Positions 52,747-62,537 are shown, numbered from the stretch's first letter. The stretch is 64,000 bases of DNA from Kosakonia sp. SMBL-WEM22 (GCF_014490785.1 NZ_CP051488.1:2728001-2792000), one strand, 5' to 3'. The notes: generated by a model not told the origin, from the letters alone. Program-made: numbers and translations.

Positions 52747-54090
52747 TTATTCCGTCGGGCTACGGATGGCCCAAAATTCCATATCAAGACCGGGGAATTC
52801 GCCTGCCAGGTGCAGTGCGAATGCGCCCGATTTTTCCATTTCGTTCCAGAGCTCGCCGCCCTTTTCCAGTTCAAAATAGTTATAACCGGCGTGCCATGGA
52901 ATTTGCGGCGGTGCAACAGGCATGCTGCGCAGCTTCATGCCGGGTAGCTGGAGCTGCACCAGGTCGCGAATTTTGGTCACCGGCGCGACTTTCATCTGCG
53001 CCGGGAAGTGGGTTTGCAGGATTTCGCCCGGCACGCTGGCCTTCACCGCCAGCACGAAACCAAACTCGCGCGCCATGGTGGTGGTTGGCAGCGTGGCGAT
53101 GTTCAGCCCATGGGTGCGCTCGGTAAGCGGCAGCTGGATGGCATGCTCTTCCATAACCAGTGACAGCCCCTGGCGCAGCATAAGCTGCAGTTTGCTGAAG
53201 CAACCGGCAAGATCGTCATGGTTATAAATCGGTAGCGTCTCTTCCGGCGAACGCGCCGCGGTCCAGGTGGTGAGCTCGGTGGCAAACGCCAGCCAGCTGC
53301 GCCATAACTCTTCCGGGTGGATCATCGGCAGCGATTTCAGGTGCGACATCTGACCAACATGATGGTTAATAAGCGCCAGTAGCGAGAACTCCACCATTTC
53401 AGAAGTGTTAAAACGCCCCGGCTGGCGCAGACGCTGGCCAATCTGCTGGCTGCGTTGCATCAGCAGGCTCTGCAGGTCGTTCATCACAGCGTAGAGCGAA
53501 GGGTTGTTAACGGCGTTCAACATGGGGGGAATGTAGCGATTGTCGATGCGTACCTGGTTATCGTTACGCTTTTCCAGCACATGCGTCACGCCAATTGCTG
53601 TCCATTCCGCGCTGAGGTCCTTCTCAAGCATCAGCTTCAGACGCAGGCGTCCAAATTGCACCGCCGCCGGACCAACGGACATAGCGTTGTCATCATCGAC
53701 TTCGCTCTCCCAGGTGATGTAGCGCGCCAGCGAATCTTTCTCTTCGCTGAAAATCACTTCATCACGGCCGCCTCGACGAGCCGGCAGCGCCAACACGACG
53801 CGTTCGTTGGTGAGATTATCCGGGATCACCAGTGGGGTGGGTGCCTGCCGCGCATCGTTGAAGGAGAAGAAAGTGCCGTCTGGCAGTAAGCCGCTTGCGT
53901 AACTGACGGCAATGCATCCCTGGCGAAGCATCGCGTCGTCCAGTTCGATATCCAGGTATCCCCAAAGATAGGGGCGCTGCAAGGTTCCCCACTCGCGAAT
54001 ATGGTGTTGAAGATAGCTTTCCGCGCGTTGAAAATGGTGAGGCCGCAGAAACATACCTTCGGTCCAGACGACCTTTTCTGCTTTATTCAT
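52747..54090 (-). CDS. tssK: TssK baseplate-membrane connector
   Basis: 447 residues: KVVWTEGMFLRPHHFQRAES, WGYLDIELDDAMLRQGCIAV, GLLPDGTFFS, LALINHHVGQMSHLKSLPMI, PGLDMEFWAIR. Family length and motifs fit. TssK trimers bind TssF/G wedges and dock the baseplate on TssL/M. 17 bases before tssL and 23 after tssJ. Confidence 0.96.
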   Translation of the reverse strand: MNKAEKVVWTEGMFLRPHHFQRAESYLQHHIREWGTLQRPYLWGYLDIELDDAMLRQGCIAVSYASGLLPDGTFFSFNDARQAPTPLVIPDNLTNERVVLALPARRGGRDEVIFSEEKDSLARYITWESEVDDDNAMSVGPAAVQFGRLRLKLMLEKDLSAEWTAIGVTHVLEKRNDNQVRIDNRYIPPMLNAVNNPSLYAVMNDLQSLLMQRSQQIGQRLRQPGRFNTSEMVEFSLLALINHHVGQMSHLKSLPMIHPEELWRSWLAFATELTTWTAARSPEETLPIYNHDDLAGCFSKLQLMLRQGLSLVMEEHAIQLPLTERTHGLNIATLPTTTMAREFGFVLAVKASVPGEILQTHFPAQMKVAPVTKIRDLVQLQLPGMKLRSMPVAPPQIPWHAGYNYFELEKGGELWNEMEKSGAFALHLAGEFPGLDMEFWAIRSPTE

Positions 54091-54113
54091 ACTGTATTCC
54101 TGTCAGGATGGCG

Positions 54114-54620
54114 CTATTTGGAAATCACGCGTATTCCGTTAACGTCAAGAAAGATATTCGCTTCCAGCGCATCTTCTGACGATTTCCAGAACTCATAGAA
54201 GTGAGACTCCCCCTGTACCGGAAGCGGCAGGGAGATTCGCCATTTTTTGCCGTCCAGCGCCTGATACTCCGCCATCACGCCAATGTAGCGCGCTTCAGGC
54301 GAACTGTTGCCAGAGAGCGTCTTTGACAGCTGACCGGGCATCAGGAAGAACTCATCACTGTTCAGCAGATTGCCGCCCAGTGCGCTATCAGCATTGTTTT
54401 GCAGCGACCAGAAATCGGCGGACATAAATGTCGCGTCCGATTTCAACAGCAACACCCTGACTTTGAGGGGAGCGGACTCATTGATTTGCGGATGAGCCCT
54501 GAACTGAAGGTTATAGCTGGTAGGTACGCTGTGTGAAGACGATCCACAACCGCTGGCCAGGGTGGCCAGCACAAAGAAAAACACCAGGCTAATCTGGCGT
54601 ACAACCGAATTATTATTCAT
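54114..54620 (-). CDS. tssJ: TssJ outer-membrane lipoprotein
   Basis: 168 residues. Lipoprotein signal with lipobox LASGC (Cys25). Mature domain: SYNLQFRAHPQINESAPLKV, RVLLLKSDATFMSADFWSLQ, LLNSDEFFLMPGQLSKTLSG, YIGVMAEYQALDGKKWRISL, a classic TssJ (SciN-like) transthyretin-type fold. Binds the TssM C terminus. Confidence 0.95.
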   Translation of the reverse strand: MNNNSVVRQISLVFFFVLATLASGCGSSSHSVPTSYNLQFRAHPQINESAPLKVRVLLLKSDATFMSADFWSLQNNADSALGGNLLNSDEFFLMPGQLSKTLSGNSSPEARYIGVMAEYQALDGKKWRISLPLPVQGESHFYEFWKSSEDALEANIFLDVNGIRVISK

Positions 54621-54643
54621 AGCAGGTACTCATCACGGCTGGA

Positions 54644-55135
54644 TTAATCGATGATCCAGGTCCCGGATTTTGCGTTTTTACAAGCTTTACCGCTGCCATC
54701 GACCGTCACGCAGTTCGTTTTTTTGCGCTTAACTCGGTGACTGTCATTACGTACGGTTTTTTCATACAGTTCGCTTTTAACGACTGCACGCATCGGCACA
54801 TAGCCAATCAGCTCTTCCTGACCTTCATCAGCCAGCGCCATCCAGAAGTGTTCAACCTGACCAAGTACAACATAGGTTTTGCCCGCATCCAGCTGGCGAA
54901 TCACTTTGCCACCAAAATCGGGTTTGCTCATGACAGAGGCTGGATAGAGTGCGCGGTAATCCTGTTTAACCGGTTCGAACTCCTTAGGCGGCTGAACAGC
55001 ATAACGGTGGGTAAGGGTTACGCCATTTACTTCACTGGTAACAATGGTGTCGTCGGAAGGAGCGGGTTCCGGATGTTTTACACAGCCTGAGACGCCAAAA
55101 ACAAAAAGAAGAGCCAATACGATTCGCATGTTCAT
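54644..55135 (-). CDS. Lipoprotein with SH3-like domain at the head of the T6SS cluster
   Basis: 163 residues. Lipobox VSGC (Cys18). Residues about 60-130 look like a bacterial SH3 domain: VMSKPDFGGKVIRQLDAGKT, YVVLGQVEHFWMALADEGQE, ELIGYVPMRAV. The C terminus has two Cys (KKTNCVTVDGSGKACKNA). First gene of the tssJKLM operon, 23 bases before tssJ. A cell-wall binding role is inferred from the fold; I know no defined function. Confidence 0.8.
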   Translation of the reverse strand: MNMRIVLALLFVFGVSGCVKHPEPAPSDDTIVTSEVNGVTLTHRYAVQPPKEFEPVKQDYRALYPASVMSKPDFGGKVIRQLDAGKTYVVLGQVEHFWMALADEGQEELIGYVPMRAVVKSELYEKTVRNDSHRVKRKKTNCVTVDGSGKACKNAKSGTWIID

Positions 55136-56099
55136 AAGGTTGGTTCCATTGCAAATATATTACTGTGTTGACGTGCATCGTTATGGAGAGGGGAAATGAA
55201 GCCGTTATGAATGACTCAGTTCCTTGTCCAATATACGACCTGATAATGAATTAAGGGCATAGCTACCGCACGAGCCTGTCCGCAAGGACCGCCGCAACAA
55301 TATTACTTTCCATTGACTATCGTGACATGATTTTACAGATCGGATAATTCAATTCAATATCATTGCCGAGCCGTTGAAAAACTATTACTTAATTCTTTTG
55401 CAAATTAGGATAAATCTCAAGAAATAATTTCACTTAAGCACCTGAACGGCAAAATTTTGTTCTGAAAGGAATCCTTTGGCGCCAATCATAATCCTAAAGT
55501 AATGAATAAAAATAAAAATTTTATATGCATAATGCCTTAGTATACAGCCTGAAATATGAGATAGGACAATTCCTAAAAATCAATTATGGCAAAGCAATAC
55601 TACAATATCTGGTAGCTTATATTCCACTTTGGCAGGATAACCTTTGCCTTGAGAATGTTTATTTGGGACTTTTCTTCGCCACCGTCCGTTTTTTTGCGAA
55701 ATATATCGCCATTTGCTGCAATTATTACTGAGACAGGATAGTTACAAACAAAACTATTACCATGGTAAATCTCTTTTGCAAGGCGTCGGTCTTCTTTATT
55801 TCATTTAGCGTGACTTAACTCTAATAAAGTCTGATTAACCGAATCCATTCAGCTTGCAAGTGATGGTTAAAAATGTCGCTGTCTGGTGTACTCTCTCTGA
55901 TATGTCCATTCGCCTTCCTATACTTACTCCCCTGCTCCTACGCAGTATTATTCGAACAATCCCTTAGGCAGTTACGATAGGTAATTTCTCCGTATTGACA
56001 CAAAATGCCGGGTGGCGCACGCGAATTGCCGTAGATTCGTCTATGGTTTGGTCAAGATTGAATGCAGCGCCCTGCTGCTTGCTCGCTAAGGAGACGTCA
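55136..56099. other. Long intergenic region between T6SS locus and treA
   Basis: About 960 AT-rich bases between two divergent genes. It should hold the promoters of the tss operon (leftwards) and treA (rightwards), but I cannot point to a reliable element. A 68-codon frame at 55525-55731 (plus) has no ribosome site or known product. No tRNA, integrase or attachment site is seen, though this is the edge between accessory and core DNA. Confidence 0.5.
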
Positions 56100-57803
56100 A
56101 TGATCAAACCTGTTTTGCACCAGCCGCGCACCCTCATTTTAGTAATGCAACTAGCATTGGGTGGAACATTGTTTGCTGCAAATGCCCCAACGTTCGCGGC
56201 TGAGGCGCAAAACCCGCCGCAAACGCCTGACATTCTTCTCGGTCCACTATTCAGCGATGTGCAAAGCGCAAAACTTTTCCCCGATCAAAAAACTTTTGCC
56301 GACGCGGTTCCCAAGAGCGACCCACTGATGATTCTCGCGGATTACCGCATGCAACGTAACCAGAGCAGCTTTGATCTGCGCCATTTCGTTGAGGTGAACT
56401 TCACGCTGCCGGAAAAAGGCAAGCCGTATGTACCGCCTGCCGGACAGAATTTGCGCGAGCATATCGATGGCTTATGGTCAGAACTGACGCGTACAACTGA
56501 TAGCGCGGGTAAATGGGACTCATTGTTACCCTTACCGAAACCCTATGTTGTGCCCGGGGGGCGTTTTCGCGAAGTCTATTATTGGGATAGCTACTTTACT
56601 ATGCTCGGCCTTGCGGAAAGCGGCCACTGGGACAAAATCGAAGATATGGTTGCTAACTTCGGGTATGAAATTGATACCTGGGGACATATCCCGAATGGCA
56701 ACCGCAGCTACTACCTCAGCCGTTCTCAACCCCCCTTCTTCTCATTGATGGTGGAGTTACTGGCAACCCATGATGGCGATGAGGCTCTGAAAACGTGGTT
56801 GCCGCAAATGGAGAAAGAGTATCAGTACTGGATGGAGGGTGGAGATACGCTGCAACCGGGCGAGGCGAACAAGCGCGTGGTGAAATTGAGCGATGGTAGC
56901 CTGCTCAACCGTTACTGGGATGACTCCTCAACGCCACGTCCGGAGTCATGGCTGGCAGACGTCACGACGGCGAAAAACAACCCGAACCGCCCGGCAACGG
57001 AGATCTACCGTGATTTACGCGCCGCGGCGGCTTCCGGCTGGGACTTTAGCTCCCGCTGGATGGACGATCCTGAACAGCTTGGTACGATTCGCACCACCAC
57101 CATTGTGCCGGTCGATCTCAATGCGCTGATGTTTAAGATGGAGAAGATGCTCTCGCGGGCGTATCAGGTCTCTGGCGATAGCGCCAAAGCGAGCCACTAC
57201 GATGCGCTGGCAGCCGCGCGGCAAAAAGCCATCGAGGCCAATCTGTGGAATGCGAAAGAGGGTTGGTACGCCGATTACGATCTGAAAACCAAAAAGGTGC
57301 GCAATCAGCTGACGGCTGCAGCCCTCTATCCGCTATTTGTTAATGCCGCAGCAAAAGATCGCGCCGACAAAGTGGCGGCGGTGACCGAAGCACGTCTGTT
57401 AAAAGCGGGCGGTATCACCACTACTACCGTAAAAAGTGGTCAACAGTGGGACGCGCCGAACGGTTGGGCGCCGTTGCAGTGGGTTGCAGCCGCCGGGTTG
57501 CAGAACTATAACCATCAAAAACTGGCGATGAGTGTCAGCTGGCGCTTCCTGACCAACGTTCAGCACACCTACGATCGCGAGCAGAAGCTGGTAGAAAAAT
57601 ATGATGTCAGCTCCACCGGTACGGGCGGCGGCGGCGGTGAATACCCGCTGCAGGATGGGTTTGGCTGGAGTAACGGTGTTACGCTAAAAATGCTCGATCT
57701 TATCTGTCCGAAAGAGAAACCGTGCGACAGCGTGCCGCAGCAAGAGCCTCGGGAAAGTACCGCGCCTGTCGCTGAGCCGGCAGCCCAGAAAGTGGCGCAG
57801 TAA
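56100..57803 (+). CDS. treA: Periplasmic trehalase
   Basis: 567 residues from ATG 56100, which follows AAGGAG; the frame is open 35 codons earlier without a site. Signal peptide ending TFAAEA. Glycosyl hydrolase family 37 with both signatures, PGGRFREVYYWDSYFT (around 150-165) and QWDAPNGWAPLQW (around 447-459), and a Gly-rich segment TGTGGGGGEYPLQDGFGWSN near the end. Splits trehalose into two glucose in the periplasm, for use of trehalose under high osmolarity. E. coli TreA has 565 residues. The C terminus has an extra Glu/Pro-rich tail. Confidence 0.97.
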   Translation: MIKPVLHQPRTLILVMQLALGGTLFAANAPTFAAEAQNPPQTPDILLGPLFSDVQSAKLFPDQKTFADAVPKSDPLMILADYRMQRNQSSFDLRHFVEVNFTLPEKGKPYVPPAGQNLREHIDGLWSELTRTTDSAGKWDSLLPLPKPYVVPGGRFREVYYWDSYFTMLGLAESGHWDKIEDMVANFGYEIDTWGHIPNGNRSYYLSRSQPPFFSLMVELLATHDGDEALKTWLPQMEKEYQYWMEGGDTLQPGEANKRVVKLSDGSLLNRYWDDSSTPRPESWLADVTTAKNNPNRPATEIYRDLRAAAASGWDFSSRWMDDPEQLGTIRTTTIVPVDLNALMFKMEKMLSRAYQVSGDSAKASHYDALAAARQKAIEANLWNAKEGWYADYDLKTKKVRNQLTAAALYPLFVNAAAKDRADKVAAVTEARLLKAGGITTTTVKSGQQWDAPNGWAPLQWVAAAGLQNYNHQKLAMSVSWRFLTNVQHTYDREQKLVEKYDVSSTGTGGGGGEYPLQDGFGWSNGVTLKMLDLICPKEKPCDSVPQQEPRESTAPVAEPAAQKVAQ

Positions 57804-57810
57804 CGTATAA

Positions 57811-57840
57811 AAAAAGGCCGCATCACAATGCGGCCTTTTT
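57811..57840. terminator. Bidirectional terminator between treA and ymgE
   Basis: 13-base stem AAAAAGGCCGCAT/ATGCGGCCTTTTT with a 4-base loop and T runs on both strands, 8 bases after the treA stop and 15 bases after the ymgE stop on the other strand. Textbook intrinsic terminator for both convergent genes. Confidence 0.93.
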
Positions 57841-57854
57841 TCAGTGAGGAGTGA

Positions 57855-58106
57855 TTACCGGCGTAACAGGCGGAAGACCGCCAGCACCACAATCGCGCCG
57901 ATCACCGCGACGATAAAGCTGTGCATGTTGAAACCTGTAATGTCACCGCCATAACCGAACATTGTCGCCAGCCATCCACCGACTACTGCCCCGACGATCC
58001 CCAGAACACAGGTCAGAATGAAGCCGCCGCCATCGCGCCCTGGCATAATGAATTTCGCGATAACACCTGCAATCAGGCCAAATAGAATCCACGCGAGAAT
58101 ACCCAT
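57855..58106 (-). CDS. ymgE: YmgE/GlsB-type small membrane protein
   Basis: 83 residues from ATG 58106 with GGAGAAG upstream; the frame stays open to 58202 but that part has no start signal. Three hydrophobic helices: MGILAWILFGLIAGVIAKFI, GGGFILTCVLGIVGAVVGGW, HSFIVAVIGAIVVLAVFRLL. Matches E. coli YmgE (transglycosylase-associated protein family, no enzymatic activity shown), which lies next to ycgR there too. Confidence 0.92.
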   Translation of the reverse strand: MGILAWILFGLIAGVIAKFIMPGRDGGGFILTCVLGIVGAVVGGWLATMFGYGGDITGFNMHSFIVAVIGAIVVLAVFRLLRR

Positions 58107-58250
58107 ATTCACTTCTCCTTTTCGTTTATGACGTGTAAATGAACACACCACCTTGCAGTGCGTTGCGTAAAGTATAGATGTCTTGCGCAAAAGCGCTGTC
58201 ATCTCACAGACTTAATTCAAAATTTAATGAAATAATTCCTACCATTTGTA

Positions 58251-58277
58251 TTAAGTTCTGGCATAGATTGCCGATAA
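58251..58277 (+). promoter_or_regulatory. Flagellar sigma-28 (FliA) promoter of ycgR
   Basis: TTAAGTTC, 11 bases, GCCGATAA, against the consensus TAAAGTTT-N11-GCCGATAA: a perfect -10 element, exact spacing and 6 of 8 at -35. It ends 38 bases before the ycgR start. E. coli ycgR is a known class III flagellar gene, so function and site agree. Confidence 0.88.
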
Positions 58278-58315
58278 ACCATCGACGTTGTGTCAGTATC
58301 GAGGAGCCATTCGGC

Positions 58316-59047
58316 GTGAGCAATTACAGTGAGCAGTTCCTGAAACAAAATCCTCTGGCCGTGCTGGGTGTGTTACGCGACCTGCAAAAAACGCAGGTGC
58401 CGGTTTGTATCAGTTGGGGTAGCGGTCAATTTATTAGCAAAATCCTCGAGGTGAATCCCGAGGCGCTGGTGATGGATTTTGGCAGTCAGGAGTATGAAAA
58501 CAGCGCTGTGCAGCGTGCCGGTAAAGTGACCATTACCGCTGAAACCCATGGTGCAAAGGTTGAGTTCACGCTTAATGCGCTCACCACCGGCAATTATCAG
58601 GATCTGCCTGCGTTTATCACAACGCTTCCAGAAACGCTGTGGTTTATTCAACGTCGTGAATATTTCCGTATTAGCGCCCCACTTCACCCAGCTTACTTCT
58701 GCAAAGCGAAATTGCCCGATAAGAGCCAGCTGCGCTTTCGTCTGTTTGACCTTTCACTGGGCGGCATGGGTGCGCTGCTTGATGGTGAGCTGCCAGAGAA
58801 TGTGCAGCCAGGTATGCGCTTTTCACAGGTTGAACTGGATATGGCATCGTGGGGTCAGTTCTACTTTGACGCACAGCTGATCGCGGTGGGCGAGCGCAAA
58901 GTTGTGGATGGGAAAAATGACACCATCGCCACGCCAAGACTGAGCTTCCGTTTTTTAAATGTCAGCCCGGGCGTGGAGCGCGAACTCCAGCGCATTATTT
59001 TTGCGCTGGAGCGTGAGGCGCGCGAACGCGCCAGCCGGGTACGCTGA
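58316..59047 (+). CDS. ycgR: Flagellar brake protein YcgR
   Basis: 243 residues from a GTG at 58316 behind GAGGAG; E. coli YcgR has 244 and aligns from the same residue (VSNYSEQFLKQNPLAVLGVL). YcgR-N domain (1-105) and PilZ domain (about 110-230) with the c-di-GMP motifs RREYFR (113-118) and DLSLGG (145-150). With c-di-GMP bound it slows the flagellar motor. Ends where emtA, on the other strand, also ends. Confidence 0.96.
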   Translation: MSNYSEQFLKQNPLAVLGVLRDLQKTQVPVCISWGSGQFISKILEVNPEALVMDFGSQEYENSAVQRAGKVTITAETHGAKVEFTLNALTTGNYQDLPAFITTLPETLWFIQRREYFRISAPLHPAYFCKAKLPDKSQLRFRLFDLSLGGMGALLDGELPENVQPGMRFSQVELDMASWGQFYFDAQLIAVGERKVVDGKNDTIATPRLSFRFLNVSPGVERELQRIIFALEREARERASRVR

Positions 59048-59662
59048 TTACATCGCATCCATCGCTTTTTGTACTTTCCAGATGTAACGCGGGGCTTGCG
59101 GTGCGGGGTGTTTTTCCGCTACGTGCTGCAAAAATCCCTTCGGACTTAACGAGTTGATTTCGTCAATCGCCTCCTGGCGGTCTGAAGAGAAGGTGCGCAG
59201 CAGCGCACCCGCGCCATTGACATATGAGACCACCAGCGCGTATTGCATCACCAGCGGATCCTTGATGCCGGCAAGCGGTCCATGTTCAAGAATGCTTAGA
59301 TAGGCCGCTCCCATCGAGATATTACGCTCCGGGTTTTTCAGCTCACGCGTTGAAGGTTGTCCGCTCCAGCCCATACGACGATAGACTTCGCGTCCCGCCG
59401 TTGACGCTTTGAGCTGCATTAAACCCACCGCATTTGATTTACTCACCAGCTCCGGGTTGCCCCCGGACTCCACAGCGATCATCGCCGTAATCAGTTCCGG
59501 GCTAACCCCCCACGAGGCACCAGCTTTTTCAGTAATCGGCATCCACTGCATCGCTCTTTTGACCGGCACTTCAGGGTTCCAGTCGGGATTACGATAATCC
59601 TGTTTTGTCGAGCTACAGCCCGCCAGTAGCACCACTAAAAAGGCAAACCATCTTAATTTCAC
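59048..59662 (-). CDS. emtA: Membrane-bound lytic endotransglycosylase EmtA
   Basis: 204 residues; lipobox LLAGC (Cys16), then the SLT fold with the catalytic Glu65 in AVESGGNP, NAVGLMQLKAS and ISMGAAYLSILEHGPLAGI. Cuts peptidoglycan strands internally with 1,6-anhydro ends. E. coli EmtA (MltE) has 203 residues and the same neighbours. Confidence 0.96.
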   Translation of the reverse strand: MKLRWFAFLVVLLAGCSSTKQDYRNPDWNPEVPVKRAMQWMPITEKAGASWGVSPELITAMIAVESGGNPELVSKSNAVGLMQLKASTAGREVYRRMGWSGQPSTRELKNPERNISMGAAYLSILEHGPLAGIKDPLVMQYALVVSYVNGAGALLRTFSSDRQEAIDEINSLSPKGFLQHVAEKHPAPQAPRYIWKVQKAMDAM

Positions 59663-59763
59663 GCCAGAAAATCCTTATATAAGCTGTACATCACGGCGGA
59701 TGACAATGACCAGGGTTAGCGGCATGATAACTGTTTGTTTAAAGATGTCAGCAAGGAAATGCC

Positions 59764-60675
59764 ATGTCCACTTTCCATTTAGTTGCCCCCTCCGGGTACT
59801 GCATTAACCAGCGTGCTGCGGCGCTGGCCGTTGAACGGCTAACCTGCGAGGGCCATCAGGTCAATAACCAACAAGTGATTACGCGGCGTGAAGAACGTTT
59901 TGCCGGTAGCGAAGCTGAAAGGCTGGCGGACATCAATGACCTCCCCCGTCTGGTTGGGGAGAATCTGATTGTTATGCCGGTGCGCGGTGGCTACGGCGCA
60001 AGCCGCCTGTTGGCGGACATTGACTGGCAGGCGCTGGTCGAACGCCAGCAGCAGCAGCCGCTGGTAATTTGCGGCCACAGCGACTTTACCGCTATCCAGT
60101 GTGGCCTGCTGGCGGCGGGCGGCACCATCACCTTTAGCGGCCCAATGCTGGCGGGCAACTTTGGTGCCGAACCGCTTAACGCATTTACTCAAGAGCACTT
60201 CTGGCGAGCTATACGCAATAAAACCTACACCGTTGAGTGGGACGGCGACGGGCCGCGTTGCCATGCAGAAGGCACATTATGGGGCGGGAATCTGGCGATG
60301 CTGACCTCGTTAATCGGCACACCGTGGTTGCCAGCGGTGCCCGGCGGCATTTTGGTGGTTGAGGATATCAACGAGCACCCTTACCGCGTCGAGCGCATGC
60401 TGTTGCAACTGCTCTATAGTGGAATTCTGGCGCAGCAGCGCGCGCTGATCCTCGGTAGTTTTTCCCATGCGCAACCCAACGATTACGATGCGGGCTACAC
60501 TTTAGAGAAGATGGTAGCCTGGCTCCGCTCACGGGTGGCAATTCCGGTTATCGCCGGGCTTGACTTTGGTCACGAGGCGAAAACCGTTACCTTGCCGCTA
60601 GGCGCGCACGCCATATTGCAACACACTGAAAAATCGACGCTGACCCTCACGGGCCATCCCACAATCTCGACATAA
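59764..60675 (+). CDS. ldcA: Muramoyltetrapeptide (LD-)carboxypeptidase LdcA
   Basis: 303 residues, peptidase family S66. Nucleophile Ser106 in GHSDFTA, the Glu in VVEDINEHPYRVERML and the His in GLDFGHEAKTVTLPLG form the catalytic triad. Cytoplasmic; removes the terminal D-Ala from murein tetrapeptides in recycling. Starts 101 bases from emtA, divergently. Confidence 0.96.
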   Translation: MSTFHLVAPSGYCINQRAAALAVERLTCEGHQVNNQQVITRREERFAGSEAERLADINDLPRLVGENLIVMPVRGGYGASRLLADIDWQALVERQQQQPLVICGHSDFTAIQCGLLAAGGTITFSGPMLAGNFGAEPLNAFTQEHFWRAIRNKTYTVEWDGDGPRCHAEGTLWGGNLAMLTSLIGTPWLPAVPGGILVVEDINEHPYRVERMLLQLLYSGILAQQRALILGSFSHAQPNDYDAGYTLEKMVAWLRSRVAIPVIAGLDFGHEAKTVTLPLGAHAILQHTEKSTLTLTGHPTIST

Positions 60676-60788
60676 AAAAAGCCTTTAATGCCCTTATAAA
60701 ATTGCTTTTTCTGCCGTTATTATAATGTGCCGTAATAAATCCCGGTCCATGCCGGGATCTCACCGAGAAGAGAAGGAGATGCAAACCA

Positions 60789-62522
60789 TTGGACGCTGGG
60801 GCGATAATTAGTCTGTTTATTCTGGGTTCTGTACTGGTAACCTGCAGTATTTTATTGAGTTCGTTCTCATCCCGCCTTGGTATTCCGATTCTGGTCATTT
60901 TTCTGGCGATTGGTATGCTGGCAGGCGTTGACGGCATCGGTGGCATTCCCTTTGACAACTACCCCCTGGCCTATATGGTCAGTAACCTGGCACTGGCGAT
61001 CATCCTGCTCGACGGCGGTATGCGTACGCGCGCCAGCTCTTTTCGCGTTGCCCTTGGCCCCGCGCTCTCGCTGGCGACCATCGGCGTGCTTATTACTTCC
61101 GGACTGACCGGTATGATGGCGGCCTGGCTCTTCAAGCTCAACATTATGGAAGGCTTCCTGATTGGCGCGATAGTCGGCTCAACCGATGCGGCGGCGGTCT
61201 TCTCGCTACTCGGCGGTAAAGGGCTGAACGAGCGTGTCGGCTCGACGCTGGAGATTGAGTCCGGCAGCAACGATCCGATGGCGGTGTTTCTGACCATCAC
61301 GCTAATCGAAATGATTCAGACCCGACACGCCGAGATAGATGTCACTTTCTTCCTGCATATTCTGCGCGAGTTCGGCCTCGGCGTTCTGCTGGGTGGCGCG
61401 GGCGGTTACTTACTGCAACAGATGATTAACCGTATTGCCCTGCCGCCCGGCCTCTATCCTTTATTAGCGCTGAGCGGCGGGATTCTGGTTTTCTCTGTCA
61501 CCACGGCGCTGCACGGCAGCGGCATTCTGGCAGTTTATCTATGCGGTTTTGTGCTCGGCAATCGCCCTATTCGCAACCGTTTCGGCATTCTGCAAAACTT
61601 CGATGGACTCGCGTGGCTGGCACAAATTGCCATGTTCCTCGTGCTCGGTCTGCTGGTGACGCCATCCGATTTGATGCCGATTGCCCTCTCTGCGCTGATC
61701 CTCTCTGCGTGGATGATCTTTATCGCCCGTCCGCTCTCTGTGTTTGCCAGCCTGCTCCCTTTCCGTGGCTTTAACCTGCGCGAACGCGTCTTTATCAGCT
61801 GGGTGGGGCTACGTGGCGCGGTGCCGATTATTCTTGCCACCTTTCCGATGATGGCTGGGCTGGATAACGCCCGTCTCTTCTTTAATGTTGCTTTCTTCGT
61901 GGTGCTCATTTCGCTCCTGTTCCAGGGAACCTCGCTGGGCTGGGCGGCGAAAAAAGCGAAAGTGGTGGTTCCGCCGGTGGGCTGGCCGGTATCGCGCGTC
62001 GGGCTGGATATCCACCCCGATAACCCCTTCGAGCAGTTCGTCTACCAACTGAGCGCCGACAAGTGGTGCGTTGGCGCGGCGCTGCGCGATTTACACATGC
62101 CGGAAGAGACGCGCATTGCGGCGCTGTTCCGCGATAATAGCTTGCTGCACCCAACCGGCAGTACCCGGTTACGTGAAGGCGACGTGCTGTGCGTCATTGG
62201 TCGCGAAAAAGATCTTCCTGCTCTCGGGAAACTCTTTAGCGAGTCGCCGCCGGTGTCACTCGATCAACGCTTCTTTGGCGACTTTATCCTCGAAGCGAAT
62301 GCCAAATTTGCCGACATTGCGATGATTTACGGTCTCGATGAGGGGCTTGAACATCGCGATAACCAGCAAACTCTTGGAGAGATTGTCCAGCAGCTACTCG
62401 GCGCCGCTCCGGTGGTCGGCGATCAGGTTGAGTTTGCCGGCATGATCTGGACGGTGGCGGAGAAGAGTGAAAACGCGGTATCAAAAGTGGGTGTGAAAGT
62501 GGTGGAAAGCGAGGCGGAGTAA
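60789..62522 (+). CDS. cvrA: CvrA (NhaP2) K+/H+ antiporter
   Basis: 577 residues from a TTG at 60789, ten bases after AAGGAG; the ATG at 60779 is in another frame, so TTG is the only fitting start (E. coli CvrA aligns from this residue, MDA..ISLFILGS). Twelve or more membrane helices (about 1-395) with GSTDAAAVFSLLGGKGLNER and ESGSNDPMAVF, the ND ion-binding pair, then cytoplasmic TrkA-C and CorC-like parts (QFVYQLSADKWCVGAALRDL). Exports K+ in exchange for H+ at high osmolarity. Confidence 0.95.
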   Translation: MDAGAIISLFILGSVLVTCSILLSSFSSRLGIPILVIFLAIGMLAGVDGIGGIPFDNYPLAYMVSNLALAIILLDGGMRTRASSFRVALGPALSLATIGVLITSGLTGMMAAWLFKLNIMEGFLIGAIVGSTDAAAVFSLLGGKGLNERVGSTLEIESGSNDPMAVFLTITLIEMIQTRHAEIDVTFFLHILREFGLGVLLGGAGGYLLQQMINRIALPPGLYPLLALSGGILVFSVTTALHGSGILAVYLCGFVLGNRPIRNRFGILQNFDGLAWLAQIAMFLVLGLLVTPSDLMPIALSALILSAWMIFIARPLSVFASLLPFRGFNLRERVFISWVGLRGAVPIILATFPMMAGLDNARLFFNVAFFVVLISLLFQGTSLGWAAKKAKVVVPPVGWPVSRVGLDIHPDNPFEQFVYQLSADKWCVGAALRDLHMPEETRIAALFRDNSLLHPTGSTRLREGDVLCVIGREKDLPALGKLFSESPPVSLDQRFFGDFILEANAKFADIAMIYGLDEGLEHRDNQQTLGEIVQQLLGAAPVVGDQVEFAGMIWTVAEKSENAVSKVGVKVVESEAE

Positions 62523-62537
62523 GCGCCTCGCCGAAAG

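Noticed and set aside
55525..55731. 68-codon open frame on the plus strand between the T6SS and treA
   Set aside because: AT-rich region, no start signal, composition of the peptide looks random.
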